Source: Pseudomonas viridiflava
Lineage (GTDB): Bacteria > Pseudomonadota > Gammaproteobacteria > Pseudomonadales > Pseudomonadaceae
Assembly (NCBI RefSeq): GCF_900585905.1
Contig: NZ_UTVH01000001.1
Coordinates: forward strand, 62,001 to 126,000
Length of the DNA stretch: 64,000 bases
Reading direction: 5' to 3'
Of this stretch, positions 45,252 to 55,137 are shown piece by piece (within the stretch, counting starts at the first letter, position 1; each line of letters starts with the position of its first letter). The notes under the pieces are model-generated. The model did not search any database and was not told where the DNA came from. It saw nothing but the letters and a program-made list of their open reading frames with translations. Position numbers and translations under genes: made by a program.

Positions 45252-46853
45252 TTATTGGGCCAGGCCCACGCCGTAGAAAGGCGTCAGCCCGAACGGGCTC
45301 AACTTGAAGTCCTGCACTTCCTTGCGCACCGGCTGGAATACGCGGGAGTTGGCAATCGGCGTGATCGGCACCTGGGCCTTGAGAATGTGCTGCGCCTGTT
45401 GGTAAAGCTTGATGCGCTCGTCACGGTTGGTGGTCAGCTTGGCTTGCGAAACCAGCTTGTCATACGCCGGATCACACCATTTGGCGTAGTTGCTGCCCTT
45501 GACCGCCGCGCAGCTGTACAGCACGCCCAGCCAGTTGTCAGGATCACCATTGTCGCCGGTCCAGCCATAGATCATGACGTCATGCTCGCCGGCCTTGGCG
45601 CGTTTGATGTATTCACCCCATTCGTAACTGACGATGTTGGCCTTGATGCCCACTTTCTCCCAGTCCGCCTGGATCATCTGCGCCGACATGCGTGCGTTCG
45701 GGTTGGACGCGCGCTGCACGGTCATCGCCCACAGGTTGATCGAGGTGCCGGGAGCGACCCCTGCTTCCTTGAGCAGCTGGCGTGCCTTGGCCGGGTCATG
45801 AGGCGCGTCCTTTACGCTTGGGTCATAACTCCACTGGCCCGGCGGGATGGCGTTCTGCGCCAGTTGCCCCGCGCTCTGGTACACCGCCTTGATGATGGCG
45901 GGCTTGTCGATGGCCATGTCCAGCGCCTGGCGTACCTTGAGCTGGTCCAGCGGCGGGTGCGTCACGTTGTAGGCAAGGAAGCCCAGGTTGAAGCCCGCCT
46001 GGCTGATCACCTTGAGGTTGGGGTCTTTCTGCATTTCTTCGATATCTTGCGGGCGCGGGTAGCCGCTGACCTGGCATTCGCCGGTCTTGAGCTTTTGCAT
46101 GCGCACGGCAGCGTCACTGTTGATGGCGAAAATCAGGTGATCGATCCTCACGTCCTCAGGTTTCCAGTACGCAGTGTTGGCGTCGTAGCGGATCTGCGAG
46201 TCTTTCTGATAACGCTTGAACACGAAGGGGCCGGTGCCGACTGGCAACTGATTGATGTCCTGCGCCTTGCCCTGGCTCAACAATTGATCTGCATATTCGG
46301 CGGATTGAATGGAGGCGAAGCTCATCGCCAGGTTCTGCACGAAGGCGGCATCAATGTTGTTCAGGGTAAACCTGACGGTGAGGTCGTCGACTTTTTCGAC
46401 GCGCTTGATCGTCTTGTTCATGTCCATGTCGGTGAAATAGGGCGACTCGGACGGGTAAGCCTTGCGAAATGGATGATTGGCATCGAGCAGGCGATTGAAG
46501 GTGAACAGCACATCGTCGGCGTTGAACTCCCGGCTCGGCTTGAAGTAAGCCGTGGTGTGAAACTTGACGCCGGGCCGCAGGTGGAAGGTATAGCTCAGCC
46601 CATCGCCTGCGACATCCCAGCGCGTGGCCAGGCCAGGCTCGACCTCGGTGCCGCCCCGCTTGAACTGGGTCAGCCGATTGAATACGGTTTCCGCCGAGGC
46701 GTCGAAGTCAGTACCGCTGGTGTACTGGCTGGGGTCAAAACCGGCCGGGCTGGCTTCGGAGCAATACACCAGGGTGCCGGCGGCTTGCGCCAGTGGCGCG
46801 CAGGCCAGCAACGCAGTGGTCAGCAGCAGCGGTTTGAAGAAAGTCGGAGCCAT
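45252..46853 (-). CDS. dppA1: Dipeptide-binding protein, DppA1 position
   Basis: Family 5 binding protein (533 aa). Signal peptide MAPTFFKPLLLTTALLACAPLAQA, mature start AGTLVYCSEASPAGFDPSQY, landmarks FHLRPGVKFHTT and GWTGDNGDPDNWLG. GAGG precedes the ATG. First of the four binding-protein genes of the locus, downstream of which the porin and translocator follow on the same strand. Confidence 0.9.
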   Translation of the reverse strand: MAPTFFKPLLLTTALLACAPLAQAAGTLVYCSEASPAGFDPSQYTSGTDFDASAETVFNRLTQFKRGGTEVEPGLATRWDVAGDGLSYTFHLRPGVKFHTTAYFKPSREFNADDVLFTFNRLLDANHPFRKAYPSESPYFTDMDMNKTIKRVEKVDDLTVRFTLNNIDAAFVQNLAMSFASIQSAEYADQLLSQGKAQDINQLPVGTGPFVFKRYQKDSQIRYDANTAYWKPEDVRIDHLIFAINSDAAVRMQKLKTGECQVSGYPRPQDIEEMQKDPNLKVISQAGFNLGFLAYNVTHPPLDQLKVRQALDMAIDKPAIIKAVYQSAGQLAQNAIPPGQWSYDPSVKDAPHDPAKARQLLKEAGVAPGTSINLWAMTVQRASNPNARMSAQMIQADWEKVGIKANIVSYEWGEYIKRAKAGEHDVMIYGWTGDNGDPDNWLGVLYSCAAVKGSNYAKWCDPAYDKLVSQAKLTTNRDERIKLYQQAQHILKAQVPITPIANSRVFQPVRKEVQDFKLSPFGLTPFYGVGLAQ

Positions 46854-46974
46854 GGGAATCCTCGCTAAGCGGCATTAGCCGTGCCTGATGTCGACATTGG
46901 GTAGACATCCGATAGTGCCGCACTGGCAAGCGTTCCGCCAAATTGTCAGGACAATGGCAGATAAAGGCTGGAGA

Positions 46975-47688
46975 TCAAGGGATAGCCACTTCAATCACAC
47001 CGTCTGCAGCCACCATGACCTCGGCGCTGCCCGCTTCGACATCCGGCGTTGGCGCGGCGTCGGAGCGTTCGGCTTTCATCATCATCATCGGGGCGCGCAG
47101 ATAAGGCTGCGGGAAGCCTGAAGTATTGAAATTCAGGTTGACCACTTTATAGCCTGAGCCGCCCAGCGCTTCGGTGACCAATTGGGCGCGAGCGCGGAAG
47201 GCGGTAACGGCCTCTTTAAGCAGCGTGTCTTCGCTGGCTTTGCGCGACGGCTTGGAGATGGAGAAGTCCATGCCGCCCATCTTCATGTTGCCCAGCAGCT
47301 CGCCGGTCAGTTTGGACAGGGCCGCGAAATCGGCGCTCTCCAGGCGCAGCTCGGCACGTTCGCGCCAGCCGGTGATCTTCTGGCCCTTGTCATCGTAGAT
47401 CGGGTAGCTGTTGCGGTTGCCCTGGCGAATGGTCACCGGCTTGACTTCGCGAGCCTGGCCCAGGGCCTTGTTGAGTGTTTCGGTGATCTCTGCGGCCAGT
47501 TTTGCCGGGTCAGTATTTTGCGCTTCGGTGTACAGCGTGACGTTCATCAGGTCACGGGCGACTTGCTGATTGACCTCTGCGTGCACGGAAATCTGATTGT
47601 AATTAATCCCCTCAGCGAGGGCTGGAGCGCTGCTCAGGGCAGCAGTGCCAAGGGCGAGAAGGGCGAGGGTAGGGCGCAGGCTGGACAT
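46975..47688 (-). CDS. SIMPL-domain (DUF541) periplasmic protein
   Basis: A 237-aa exported protein with signal peptide MSSLRPTLALLALGTAALSSAPALA followed by a SIMPL domain (NQISVHAEVNQQVARDLMNVTLY..., ELRLESADF, LNFNTSGFP). Family members in other bacteria (e.g. YggE, BP26) are linked to oxidative-stress tolerance or envelope functions, without a known activity. AAGGAG precedes the ATG at 47688. It is divergent from roxS. Confidence 0.85.
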   Translation of the reverse strand: MSSLRPTLALLALGTAALSSAPALAEGINYNQISVHAEVNQQVARDLMNVTLYTEAQNTDPAKLAAEITETLNKALGQAREVKPVTIRQGNRNSYPIYDDKGQKITGWRERAELRLESADFAALSKLTGELLGNMKMGGMDFSISKPSRKASEDTLLKEAVTAFRARAQLVTEALGGSGYKVVNLNFNTSGFPQPYLRAPMMMMKAERSDAAPTPDVEAGSAEVMVAADGVIEVAIP

Positions 47689-47906
47689 GGAAACTCCTTG
47701 TAGCGGCAAAAAAGAATCGGTCAATGGTTGAGAGTGTGAGCGATAACCGTGGTTCCTGCCATCTCAAGGCCCGCCAATCGAGGCCTGTGGACGCAGAAAA
47801 TTAATTCTTGATGAAAACTGTGGTGCAGCGCTGCACTTTTCGCAGTTTTTGGCGCTGCTTGGTTATACTCGCTGCGATTCGCCTGGAGCACTCATCAGGA
47901 GAGCTC

Positions 47907-49166
47907 ATGCTCGCCCCCGTTCAAATGCTGTCCGCGACCCGCCAGAATCTGTGGCGCCTGACCTTTATCCGCATGCTGGTGCTGGCTGCCCAGGCCGGCT
48001 CGGTGGGCATCGCCTGGCTGTTCCATCTGCTGCCGCTGCCCTGGGTGCAGCTGGCGGTGACCCTGGGGTTCTCCATGGTCTGGTGCGGTGTCACCGCGAT
48101 TCGCCTGCGCACCTCGCTGCCGGTCACCGAGCAGGAATACGCCGTCCAGCTCACCTTCGATCTGGTTATCCACAGCGCGCTTCTGTATTACTCCGGCGGT
48201 TCGACCAATCCGTTCGTTTCTTACTACCTGGTGCCGCTGACCATTGCCGCAGTCACCTTACCATGGCGCTATTCGCTGATTCTGTCGGGCATCGCGCTGG
48301 GGCTCTATACCCTGCTGCTGGAGCGCTCCTATCCCCTGGATACTTACCCCATTTCCAGAGAAAACCTGCAGAACTACGGCATGTGGCTGAGCTTCGCTCT
48401 GGCCGCTTCGGTGATCACGTTCTTTGCCGCGAAAATGGCCGAAGAGCTGCGTCGTCAGGAGCAACTGCGCGCCGAGCGCCGTGAGGAAGGCCTGCGCGAC
48501 CAGCAATTGCTGGCGGTGGCGACACAAGCGGCCGGTGCGGCACACGAACTGGGGACGCCGCTGGCGACCATGAGCGTGCTGCTCAAGGAAATGCGTCAGG
48601 ACCACAGCGACCCGGCGTTGCAGGATGATCTGGAGGTGCTGCAGGAGCAGGTCAAGCAGTGCAAGCAGACGTTGCAGCAGCTGGTGCGCGCCGCCGAGAA
48701 CAACCGTCGCCTGGCGGTGGAGACGCAGACGGTCAGCCACTGGCTGGACGAAGCGCTCAACCGATGGCACCTGATGCGCCCCGAGGCCAGCTACCGTTTT
48801 CAGCTGTTGGGCAAGGAACCGGCGCCGGTGCTGGCGCCGCCCCCGGACCTGACCCAAGCGCTGCTCAACCTGCTCAACAACGCTGCCGATGCCTGCCCTG
48901 AAGGGCTGGAAGTGAGCCTGGACTGGGACGTCGAAGAAATCTGCATCGGCATTCGCGACCATGGCCCCGGTGTGCCGCTGGCCATCGCCGAGCAGATTGG
49001 CAAACCGTTTTTTACCACCAAGGGCAAAGGCTTCGGCCTGGGCCTGTTCTTGAGCAAGGCCAGCGTAACGCGCGCGGGCGGCTCGGTGAAACTCTACAGT
49101 CACGAGCAGGGTGGCACGCTCACCGAGCTGCGCCTGCCCCGTGACGCCCGAGGAGAAGATGCATGA
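47907..49166 (+). CDS. roxS: Redox sensor histidine kinase RoxS (RegB/PrrB type)
   Basis: Inner-membrane kinase (419 aa) with six predicted TM helices. The quinone-binding heptapeptide GGSTNPF sits in a loop of the sensor region, the H-box is AAGAAHELGTPLATM, and a redox-box cysteine lies in VKQCKQTL, all hallmarks of RegB/PrrB/RoxS. ATP-binding motifs NLLNNAADAC, DHGPGV and GFGLGLFLSK follow. It reports respiratory/quinone redox state to RoxR; in P. aeruginosa this controls the cyanide-insensitive oxidase. GGAG before the ATG at 47907. ATGA overlap with roxR. Confidence 0.93.
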   Translation: MLAPVQMLSATRQNLWRLTFIRMLVLAAQAGSVGIAWLFHLLPLPWVQLAVTLGFSMVWCGVTAIRLRTSLPVTEQEYAVQLTFDLVIHSALLYYSGGSTNPFVSYYLVPLTIAAVTLPWRYSLILSGIALGLYTLLLERSYPLDTYPISRENLQNYGMWLSFALAASVITFFAAKMAEELRRQEQLRAERREEGLRDQQLLAVATQAAGAAHELGTPLATMSVLLKEMRQDHSDPALQDDLEVLQEQVKQCKQTLQQLVRAAENNRRLAVETQTVSHWLDEALNRWHLMRPEASYRFQLLGKEPAPVLAPPPDLTQALLNLLNNAADACPEGLEVSLDWDVEEICIGIRDHGPGVPLAIAEQIGKPFFTTKGKGFGLGLFLSKASVTRAGGSVKLYSHEQGGTLTELRLPRDARGEDA

Positions 49167-49723
49167 GTGACGAAAACCACGTTGAAGGCGAAGAGCTGCC
49201 GCATCTGTTGCTGGTTGACGATGACGCCACGTTCACCCGGGTGATGGCACGTGCCATGTCGCGTCGCGGCTTTCGCGTCAGCACCGCCGGGTCTGCCGAG
49301 GAAGGCTTGACCCTGGCGCAGTCGGACATCCCCGAGTTTGCCGCGCTGGACCTGAAAATGGATGGCGACTCGGGGCTGGTGCTGCTGCCCAAGCTGCTGG
49401 AGCTGGACCCCGACATGCGCGTGGTGATCCTGACCGGGTATTCCAGCATCGCCACTGCCGTCGAGGCGATCAAGCGCGGCGCCTGCAATTACCTGTGCAA
49501 ACCTGCCGATGCCGACGACGTGCTGGCCGCGCTGCTGTCGCAGCATTCCGATCTGGACACCCTGGTGCCGGACAACCCGATGTCAGTGGACCGCTTGCAG
49601 TGGGAGCATATCCAGCGGGTGCTGACCGAGCACGAGGGCAATATCTCAGCGACCGCAAGGGCGCTGGGCATGCACCGGCGCACCTTGCAGCGCAAATTGC
49701 AGAAGCGCCCCGTGCGGCGCTGA
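49163..49723 (+). CDS. roxR: Response regulator RoxR (RegA/PrrA type)
   Basis: A 186-aa regulator: receiver domain (LLLVDDDATF, phospho-acceptor in ALDLKMDG, LTGYSS, CKPADADD) and a short C-terminal Fis-type HTH (GNISATARALGMHRRTLQRKLQKR), the RegA layout. Partner of RoxS by gene overlap. Confidence 0.94.
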   Translation: MSDENHVEGEELPHLLLVDDDATFTRVMARAMSRRGFRVSTAGSAEEGLTLAQSDIPEFAALDLKMDGDSGLVLLPKLLELDPDMRVVILTGYSSIATAVEAIKRGACNYLCKPADADDVLAALLSQHSDLDTLVPDNPMSVDRLQWEHIQRVLTEHEGNISATARALGMHRRTLQRKLQKRPVRR

Positions 49724-49804
49724 GCATGCTTGATGTCAGGGATGATCGAACCGGGCGTTCCGCTGGCCGGACGCTTAACTTCACTGTGAAGTCGAGTCAT
49801 CTCT

Positions 49805-51571
49805 ATGCCGCCAAATGTCGAACAGCGCTCTGCCGAGCAGAGCAATGCCGAACAGACCAGAGTCAATGACAGTGTGCGGGGGAGGTTTCTCTCCCGCGTG
49901 TGGACGCTGGTCACGCCGTATTGGCGCAGCGAAGAAAAGAAGATTGCCTGGACACTGCTGATCGCGGTCATCGCGCTGTCGCTGTTCAGCGTGGCCATTT
50001 CCGTGGTGCTCAACAGATGGTACGTGGATTTCTACAATTCCCTGGAGAAGAAGGACCTTGAGGGCTTCACCCAGTCGATCCTGTACTTCTGCGGCATCGC
50101 CACGGTGGCGATTCTCGCGGCGGTCTATCGCTCCTATCTGCAACAGATGCTCACGATTCGCTGGCGCCGCTGGCTGACTGAGCAGCATTTTGCCAAATGG
50201 CTCAGCCACAAGAGTTACTACCAGCTGGAGCAGGGCGGTTACACCGATAACCCGGACCAGCGCCTGTCGGAAGACCTCAACAAGTTTTCCACCGACACCC
50301 TGACGCTGGGCCTGGGCTTGCTCAAAACGCTGGTCAGCCTGGTGTCGTTCTCTATCATCCTGTGGGGCGTGTCCGGCAGCATCGAGCTGTTTGGCCTCAC
50401 CATTCCCGGCTACATGTTCTGGGCGGCGTTCTTTTACGCCCTGGTCGGCAGTTGGCTGACTCATGTGATCGGACGTCGGCTGATACCCCTGAGCAACCAG
50501 CAGGAACGCTACGAAGCTGACCTGCGTTTCTCCCTGGTAAGGGTGCGGGAAAACGCCGAAAGCATTGCGCTGTCTGATGGCGAACCGAATGAAAAGCAAC
50601 GGCTGAGCGATCGCTTCGGCATGATCTGGAACAATTACTGGTCGTTGATGCGGGTGCAGAAACGCCTGACGTTCTTCACCGCCGGTTATTCCCAGATCGC
50701 GATCATCTTTGCCTTTGTCGTAGCGGCGCCGCGCTATTTCGCTGGCAAGATCGAGCTGGGCGGTTTGATGCAGATCAATTCGGCGTTCGGCAATGTGCAG
50801 GAAAACTTCAGCTGGTTCGTCGACGCCTATACCACCCTCGCGTCCTGGCGGGCGACCTGTGATCGTCTGCTGAGTTTTCGCCAGGCGATGGCGCAGAACG
50901 AGGCGCACGAGTCGGCAATCACTGTTGAGCACGTGGGCGACTCGTTGAGCCTGACCGGGCTGGCGTTGCAGTTGGGCAACGATCGTCAGTTGCTCGACAA
51001 TGCCAGCCTGCAGATCCACGCCGGTGAGCGGCTGATGCTCAGCGGTCGGTCCGGCAGTGGCAAAAGTACGCTGCTGCGCGCCCTGGGCGGATTGTGGCGC
51101 CAGGGGCATGGCAACATTCGCCTGCCCGCGCAGGACGCGCTGTTCCTGCCGCAAAAGCCTTACCTGCCCATTGGCACCTTGCGCGAAGCGTTGAGTTATC
51201 CACAGGCCGTGGATGGTTACCCTGCCGAACGCTTTGCCCAGGTCCTCGACATCTGCCGCCTTGGGCACCTGACTGCGCGGCTTGACGAAGGCGCGCACTG
51301 GCAGCGCATGCTGTCGCCCGGCGAGCAACAGCGAGTGGCGTTTGCCCGTGCACTGCTTTATCGGCCACGCTGGTTGTACATGGACGAAGCGACGTCGGCC
51401 ATGGATGAAGAAGACGAAGCGATGCTGTACCAGGCGCTGATTGATCAGTTACCGGACGTCACTCTCGTCAGCATTGGTCATCGCAGCAGTCTGCAGCGGT
51501 TCCACAAACGGCTATTGCGCATTGAAGGCGGTCAATTGCAGGAACAGCCCCATCCACAGCCGGTCTTCTAG
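49805..51571 (+). CDS. ABC transporter, SbmA/BacA/YddA-type fused permease-ATPase
   Basis: A 588-aa half-transporter: an N-terminal SbmA-like (ABC_membrane_2) region of about six helices (VLNRWYVDFYNSLEKKD near the first) and a C-terminal ATPase with Walker [17 protein letters not shown], signature LSPGEQQRVAFARAL and Walker B WLYMDEATSAMDEE. Relatives handle peptides, cobalamin or long-chain acyl compounds; the substrate here is unknown. Located 81 bp after roxR; co-regulation is possible. Confidence 0.87.
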   Translation: MPPNVEQRSAEQSNAEQTRVNDSVRGRFLSRVWTLVTPYWRSEEKKIAWTLLIAVIALSLFSVAISVVLNRWYVDFYNSLEKKDLEGFTQSILYFCGIATVAILAAVYRSYLQQMLTIRWRRWLTEQHFAKWLSHKSYYQLEQGGYTDNPDQRLSEDLNKFSTDTLTLGLGLLKTLVSLVSFSIILWGVSGSIELFGLTIPGYMFWAAFFYALVGSWLTHVIGRRLIPLSNQQERYEADLRFSLVRVRENAESIALSDGEPNEKQRLSDRFGMIWNNYWSLMRVQKRLTFFTAGYSQIAIIFAFVVAAPRYFAGKIELGGLMQINSAFGNVQENFSWFVDAYTTLASWRATCDRLLSFRQAMAQNEAHESAITVEHVGDSLSLTGLALQLGNDRQLLDNASLQIHAGERLMLSGRSGSGKSTLLRALGGLWRQGHGNIRLPAQDALFLPQKPYLPIGTLREALSYPQAVDGYPAERFAQVLDICRLGHLTARLDEGAHWQRMLSPGEQQRVAFARALLYRPRWLYMDEATSAMDEEDEAMLYQALIDQLPDVTLVSIGHRSSLQRFHKRLLRIEGGQLQEQPHPQPVF

Positions 51572-51666
51572 GTTGTTTGTGCTGCGCGGTCGCTTTTACG
51601 AATGTGATCGTATAACCGGGTGAGCTATCATGACTGCCTTCACCGCCCCTGAGATCATTGTTGGAT

Positions 51667-52416
51667 ATGGAAAATCAAAGCGCTCCTCCTCGCGCCCGGC
51701 GCAAGCATCGCAGCCTGGCGCAGGAGCTGGTCACTGAACTGTCCGAGCGGATTCGCAGCGGGCTGCTCAAGCGTGGCGACAAGCTGCCGACGGAATCGGC
51801 GATCATGGAAGAGCAGGGGGTCAGTCGCACCGTAGTGCGCGAGGCGATCTCCCGCCTGCAGGCGTCAGGCCTGGTGGAAACCCGCCATGGCATCGGCACG
51901 TTCGTGCTGGATACCCCCAGCCCCAGCGGTTTTCGCATTGATCCGGCGACCATTGTCACCTTGCGCGACGTGCTGGCGATTCTGGAGTTGCGCATCAGCC
52001 TGGAGGTTGAGTCGGCCGGGCTGGCGGCGGGGCGGCGTACCGATGAGCAGTTGCTGCTGATGCGCCAGGCGCTGGACGCCCTGAACGAAGGCGCGTCCCA
52101 TTCCAGCGATGCAGTGGCGTCGGATTTCCAGTTTCACCTGCAGATTGCGCTGTCCACCGGCAATCGCTACTTCACCGACATCATGACTCACCTGGGCACC
52201 AGCATCATTCCCCGGACCCGGCTTAATTCGGCACGTCTGGCCCATGACGATCATCAGCACTACATGACCCGCCTGAGCCGCGAGCACGAAGAAATCTACG
52301 ACGCCATAGCCCGCCAGGACTCTGACGCTGCCCGCGCGGCCATGCGCCTGCACCTGACCAACAGCCGCGAACGCCTGCGCCACGCCCATGAAGAGGCCGA
52401 GTCGCAGCGGGCCTGA
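51667..52416 (+). CDS. FadR-subfamily GntR transcriptional regulator
   Basis: A 249-aa regulator with the GntR winged helix (LSERIRSGLLKRGDKLPTESAIMEEQGVSRTVVREAISRLQASGLVETRHGIGTFV) and an all-helical FCD effector domain with the metal-binding pattern D...H...H (ASDFQFHLQIAL, HLTNSRERL). Typical of regulators of sugar-acid and carboxylate catabolism. No obvious target gene adjoins it. Confidence 0.88.
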   Translation: MENQSAPPRARRKHRSLAQELVTELSERIRSGLLKRGDKLPTESAIMEEQGVSRTVVREAISRLQASGLVETRHGIGTFVLDTPSPSGFRIDPATIVTLRDVLAILELRISLEVESAGLAAGRRTDEQLLLMRQALDALNEGASHSSDAVASDFQFHLQIALSTGNRYFTDIMTHLGTSIIPRTRLNSARLAHDDHQHYMTRLSREHEEIYDAIARQDSDAARAAMRLHLTNSRERLRHAHEEAESQRA

Positions 52417-52433
52417 AGCCTGGGGAAGCCGGT

Positions 52434-52802
52434 CTACACCTCGATCAGCGCCGCCAGTTCGCGATCCAACTCTTCAGGATCAGCCAGGTTCAATTCGATC
52501 ACCCTTCGCAGGTGGCTGATTGACTCCTGCGTGATGTGTTTGCAGACAAACCCCAGTTGCCCGTTATTGTCGTGGGTCAGCCGGACCTCCATCTGCACAT
52601 GGGCGTCGCTGCTCAACTTGATGTCGGCATTGAACAGTTCTTGGGTGTCGGCCTGCCAGGGCTCGGGGCGCTCGATGAGCATGCCCTTGAGCGAGAGGTC
52701 GACCAGCTGCACCTGCCAGTGGCTTTCGCCTTGAGTCAGTTCGGTTTTCGCATCGAAAGCGATGCGCTTGAAACGGCGGCGTTCGTCATGGGAATCGGTC
52801 AT
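52434..52802 (-). CDS. PilZ-domain protein
   Basis: A 122-aa single-domain cyclic-di-GMP receptor. Both signatures are present: RRRFKR (RxxxR) near the N-terminus and DLSLKG (D/NxSxxG) about 30 residues on. The start at 52802 gives the domain a normal short lead. It could respond to MorA, encoded 5 kb away, but any cyclase could supply the ligand. Confidence 0.88.
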   Translation of the reverse strand: MTDSHDERRRFKRIAFDAKTELTQGESHWQVQLVDLSLKGMLIERPEPWQADTQELFNADIKLSSDAHVQMEVRLTHDNNGQLGFVCKHITQESISHLRRVIELNLADPEELDRELAALIEV

Positions 52803-53043
52803 CGAAACACTTCTCTGAAAAGCGACTGACGGGCTGTCAGCGGTTCGACGCCGCGTAGGCGTCACCCGTAACGACGATAGTACTGATCCTGCGATCCGAA
52901 CAGCTTTTCTCAGCGGATTTACACTTGACGATGGCCTTGAGCATTGTCTGCCGTGCTCTAGACGATGGTGGGGGTGGCCTTTCGCTGTAGCCCGGCTAAA
53001 CTCGCGTGGCGAGCCTTTCAGTCATCTGCTGGAATATAAAAAA

Positions 53044-55119
53044 ATGAAAAATAATAATAGCCTGCTGCGCCATGTGCCCTGGCTGATCGTTGCAATTGTC
53101 GGGGCATGTGCCCTGGGGGTCGTGGCCTTGCGCCGCGGTGAAGCCATCAATGCCTTGTGGATCGTGGTGGCTGCAGTCGCCATCTACCTGGTTGCCTATC
53201 GATATTACAGCTTGTTCATTGCCCGCCACGTCATGCAGCTCGATCCGCTGCGCGCGACACCGGCGGTGGTCAACAACGACGGTCTGGACTACGTGCCGAC
53301 CAACAAGCACATCCTGTTCGGTCACCACTTTGCTGCCATCGCAGGCGCGGGGCCTCTGGTCGGGCCGGTGCTGGCTGCACAAATGGGCTATCTGCCCGGC
53401 ACGCTGTGGCTGATCGCGGGCGTGGTGCTGGCCGGTGCTGTGCAGGATTTCATGATCCTGTTCCTGTCCACTCGCCGTAACGGTCGTTCTCTGGGTGACA
53501 TGGTGCGCGAAGAAATGGGCCGCATTCCCGGCACCATCGCGCTGTTCGGCTGTTTCCTGATCATGATCATCATCCTTGCAGTGCTGGCACTGATCGTGGT
53601 CAAGGCCCTGGCTGAAAGCCCGTGGGGCATGTTCACGGTGCTGGCGACGATCCCGACCGCGATGTTCATGGGCGTTTACATGCGCTATATCCGGCCTGGG
53701 CGGATTGGCGAGATCTCGGTGATTGGCGTGGTCCTGTTGCTGCTGTCGATCTGGGTCGGCGGCATGGTCGCGGCCAGCCCCGAGTGGGCGCCGATGTTCA
53801 CCTTTACCGGCGTGCAGATCACCTGGATGCTGGTGGGCTATGGCTTCGTCGCGGCGATGCTGCCGGTCTGGCTGCTGCTGGCGCCGCGTGACTACCTATC
53901 TACCTTCCTCAAGATCGGTACCATCGTTGCGCTGGCTATCGGTATCCTGATTCTGGCGCCCGAGTTGAAGATGCCTGCGCTGACCCAGTTCACCGACGGC
54001 ACCGGCCCGGTCTGGAAAGGCACACTGTTCCCGTTTCTGTTCATCACCATTGCCTGTGGCGCGGTGTCTGGCTTCCATGCGCTGATCTCCTCCGGCACAA
54101 CGCCCAAGTTGCTCGACAACGAAGTCAACGCTCGATACATCGGTTACGGCGGCATGCTGATGGAGTCGTTTGTGGCCATCATGGCAATGGTTGCCGCGTC
54201 GGTCATCGAGCCAGGCATTTACTTCGCCATGAACAGCCCGGCTGCGATTGTCGGCAGTGACGTGGTGACGGTTGCTCAGACGGTGTCCAGTTGGGGCTTC
54301 GCCATCACGCCGGAACAACTGACTGCGGTGGCCAAAGACATTGGTGAAAACACTGTGCTGGCCCGCGCCGGTGGTGCGCCAACACTGGCAGTGGGTATCG
54401 CCCAGATCCTGCACCAGGCCATACCAGGTGCCAGCACCATGGCGTTCTGGTACCACTTTGCAATTCTGTTCGAAGCGCTGTTTATCCTGACAGCGGTGGA
54501 CGCCGGTACGCGTGCCGGTCGTTTCATGTTGCAGGACCTGCTTGGCAGTTTTGTGCCCGCCCTCAAACGCACTGAATCCTGGACCGCGAACATCATCGGC
54601 ACCGGTGGCTGCGTGGCGCTCTGGGGTTATCTGCTGTATCAGGGCGTGATCGATCCGCTGGGCGGCATCAACACGCTGTGGCCGCTGTTTGGTATCTCCA
54701 ACCAGATGCTTGCAGGCATCGCGCTGATGCTGGCAACCGTTGTACTGATCAAGATGAAACGTCAGCGCTATGTCTGGGTGACCATACTGCCCGCGACCTG
54801 GCTGCTGATCTGCACCGTGACGGCCGGTTTCATCAAGCTGTTCGACAGCAGTCCGGCGGTGGGTTTTCTGGCTCTGGCGAAGAAGTACAGCACGGCGGCC
54901 GAGGCCGGCCAGATTCTCGCTCCGGCCAAGACCATGGACCAGATGCAGCACGTGATCTTCAATGCCTACACCAACGCGACACTGACGATTCTGTTTCTGT
55001 TCGTGGTTTTCAGCATCCTGTTCTACGCGCTGAAAGTTGGCGTGGCGGCGTGGGGCACCCAGGAGCGCACGGATAAAGAAGCGCCATTCCAGGCAACGTC
55101 GACGCCAACCAATATCTGA
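53044..55119 (+). CDS. cstA: Carbon starvation protein CstA (peptide/pyruvate transporter)
   Basis: Inner-membrane transporter (691 aa) with about 16-18 hydrophobic segments. Family landmarks: VAYRYYSLFIARHVMQLD, TNKHILFGHHFAAIAGAGPLVGPVLAAQ, SGFHALISSGTTPK and LFGISNQMLAGIALML. CstA members import peptides or pyruvate under carbon limitation. A ybdD-like gene follows by 18 bp, the usual partner. Confidence 0.95.
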   Translation: MKNNNSLLRHVPWLIVAIVGACALGVVALRRGEAINALWIVVAAVAIYLVAYRYYSLFIARHVMQLDPLRATPAVVNNDGLDYVPTNKHILFGHHFAAIAGAGPLVGPVLAAQMGYLPGTLWLIAGVVLAGAVQDFMILFLSTRRNGRSLGDMVREEMGRIPGTIALFGCFLIMIIILAVLALIVVKALAESPWGMFTVLATIPTAMFMGVYMRYIRPGRIGEISVIGVVLLLLSIWVGGMVAASPEWAPMFTFTGVQITWMLVGYGFVAAMLPVWLLLAPRDYLSTFLKIGTIVALAIGILILAPELKMPALTQFTDGTGPVWKGTLFPFLFITIACGAVSGFHALISSGTTPKLLDNEVNARYIGYGGMLMESFVAIMAMVAASVIEPGIYFAMNSPAAIVGSDVVTVAQTVSSWGFAITPEQLTAVAKDIGENTVLARAGGAPTLAVGIAQILHQAIPGASTMAFWYHFAILFEALFILTAVDAGTRAGRFMLQDLLGSFVPALKRTESWTANIIGTGGCVALWGYLLYQGVIDPLGGINTLWPLFGISNQMLAGIALMLATVVLIKMKRQRYVWVTILPATWLLICTVTAGFIKLFDSSPAVGFLALAKKYSTAAEAGQILAPAKTMDQMQHVIFNAYTNATLTILFLFVVFSILFYALKVGVAAWGTQERTDKEAPFQATSTPTNI

Positions 55120-55137
55120 TCCAGAGGGGACCTGCAC

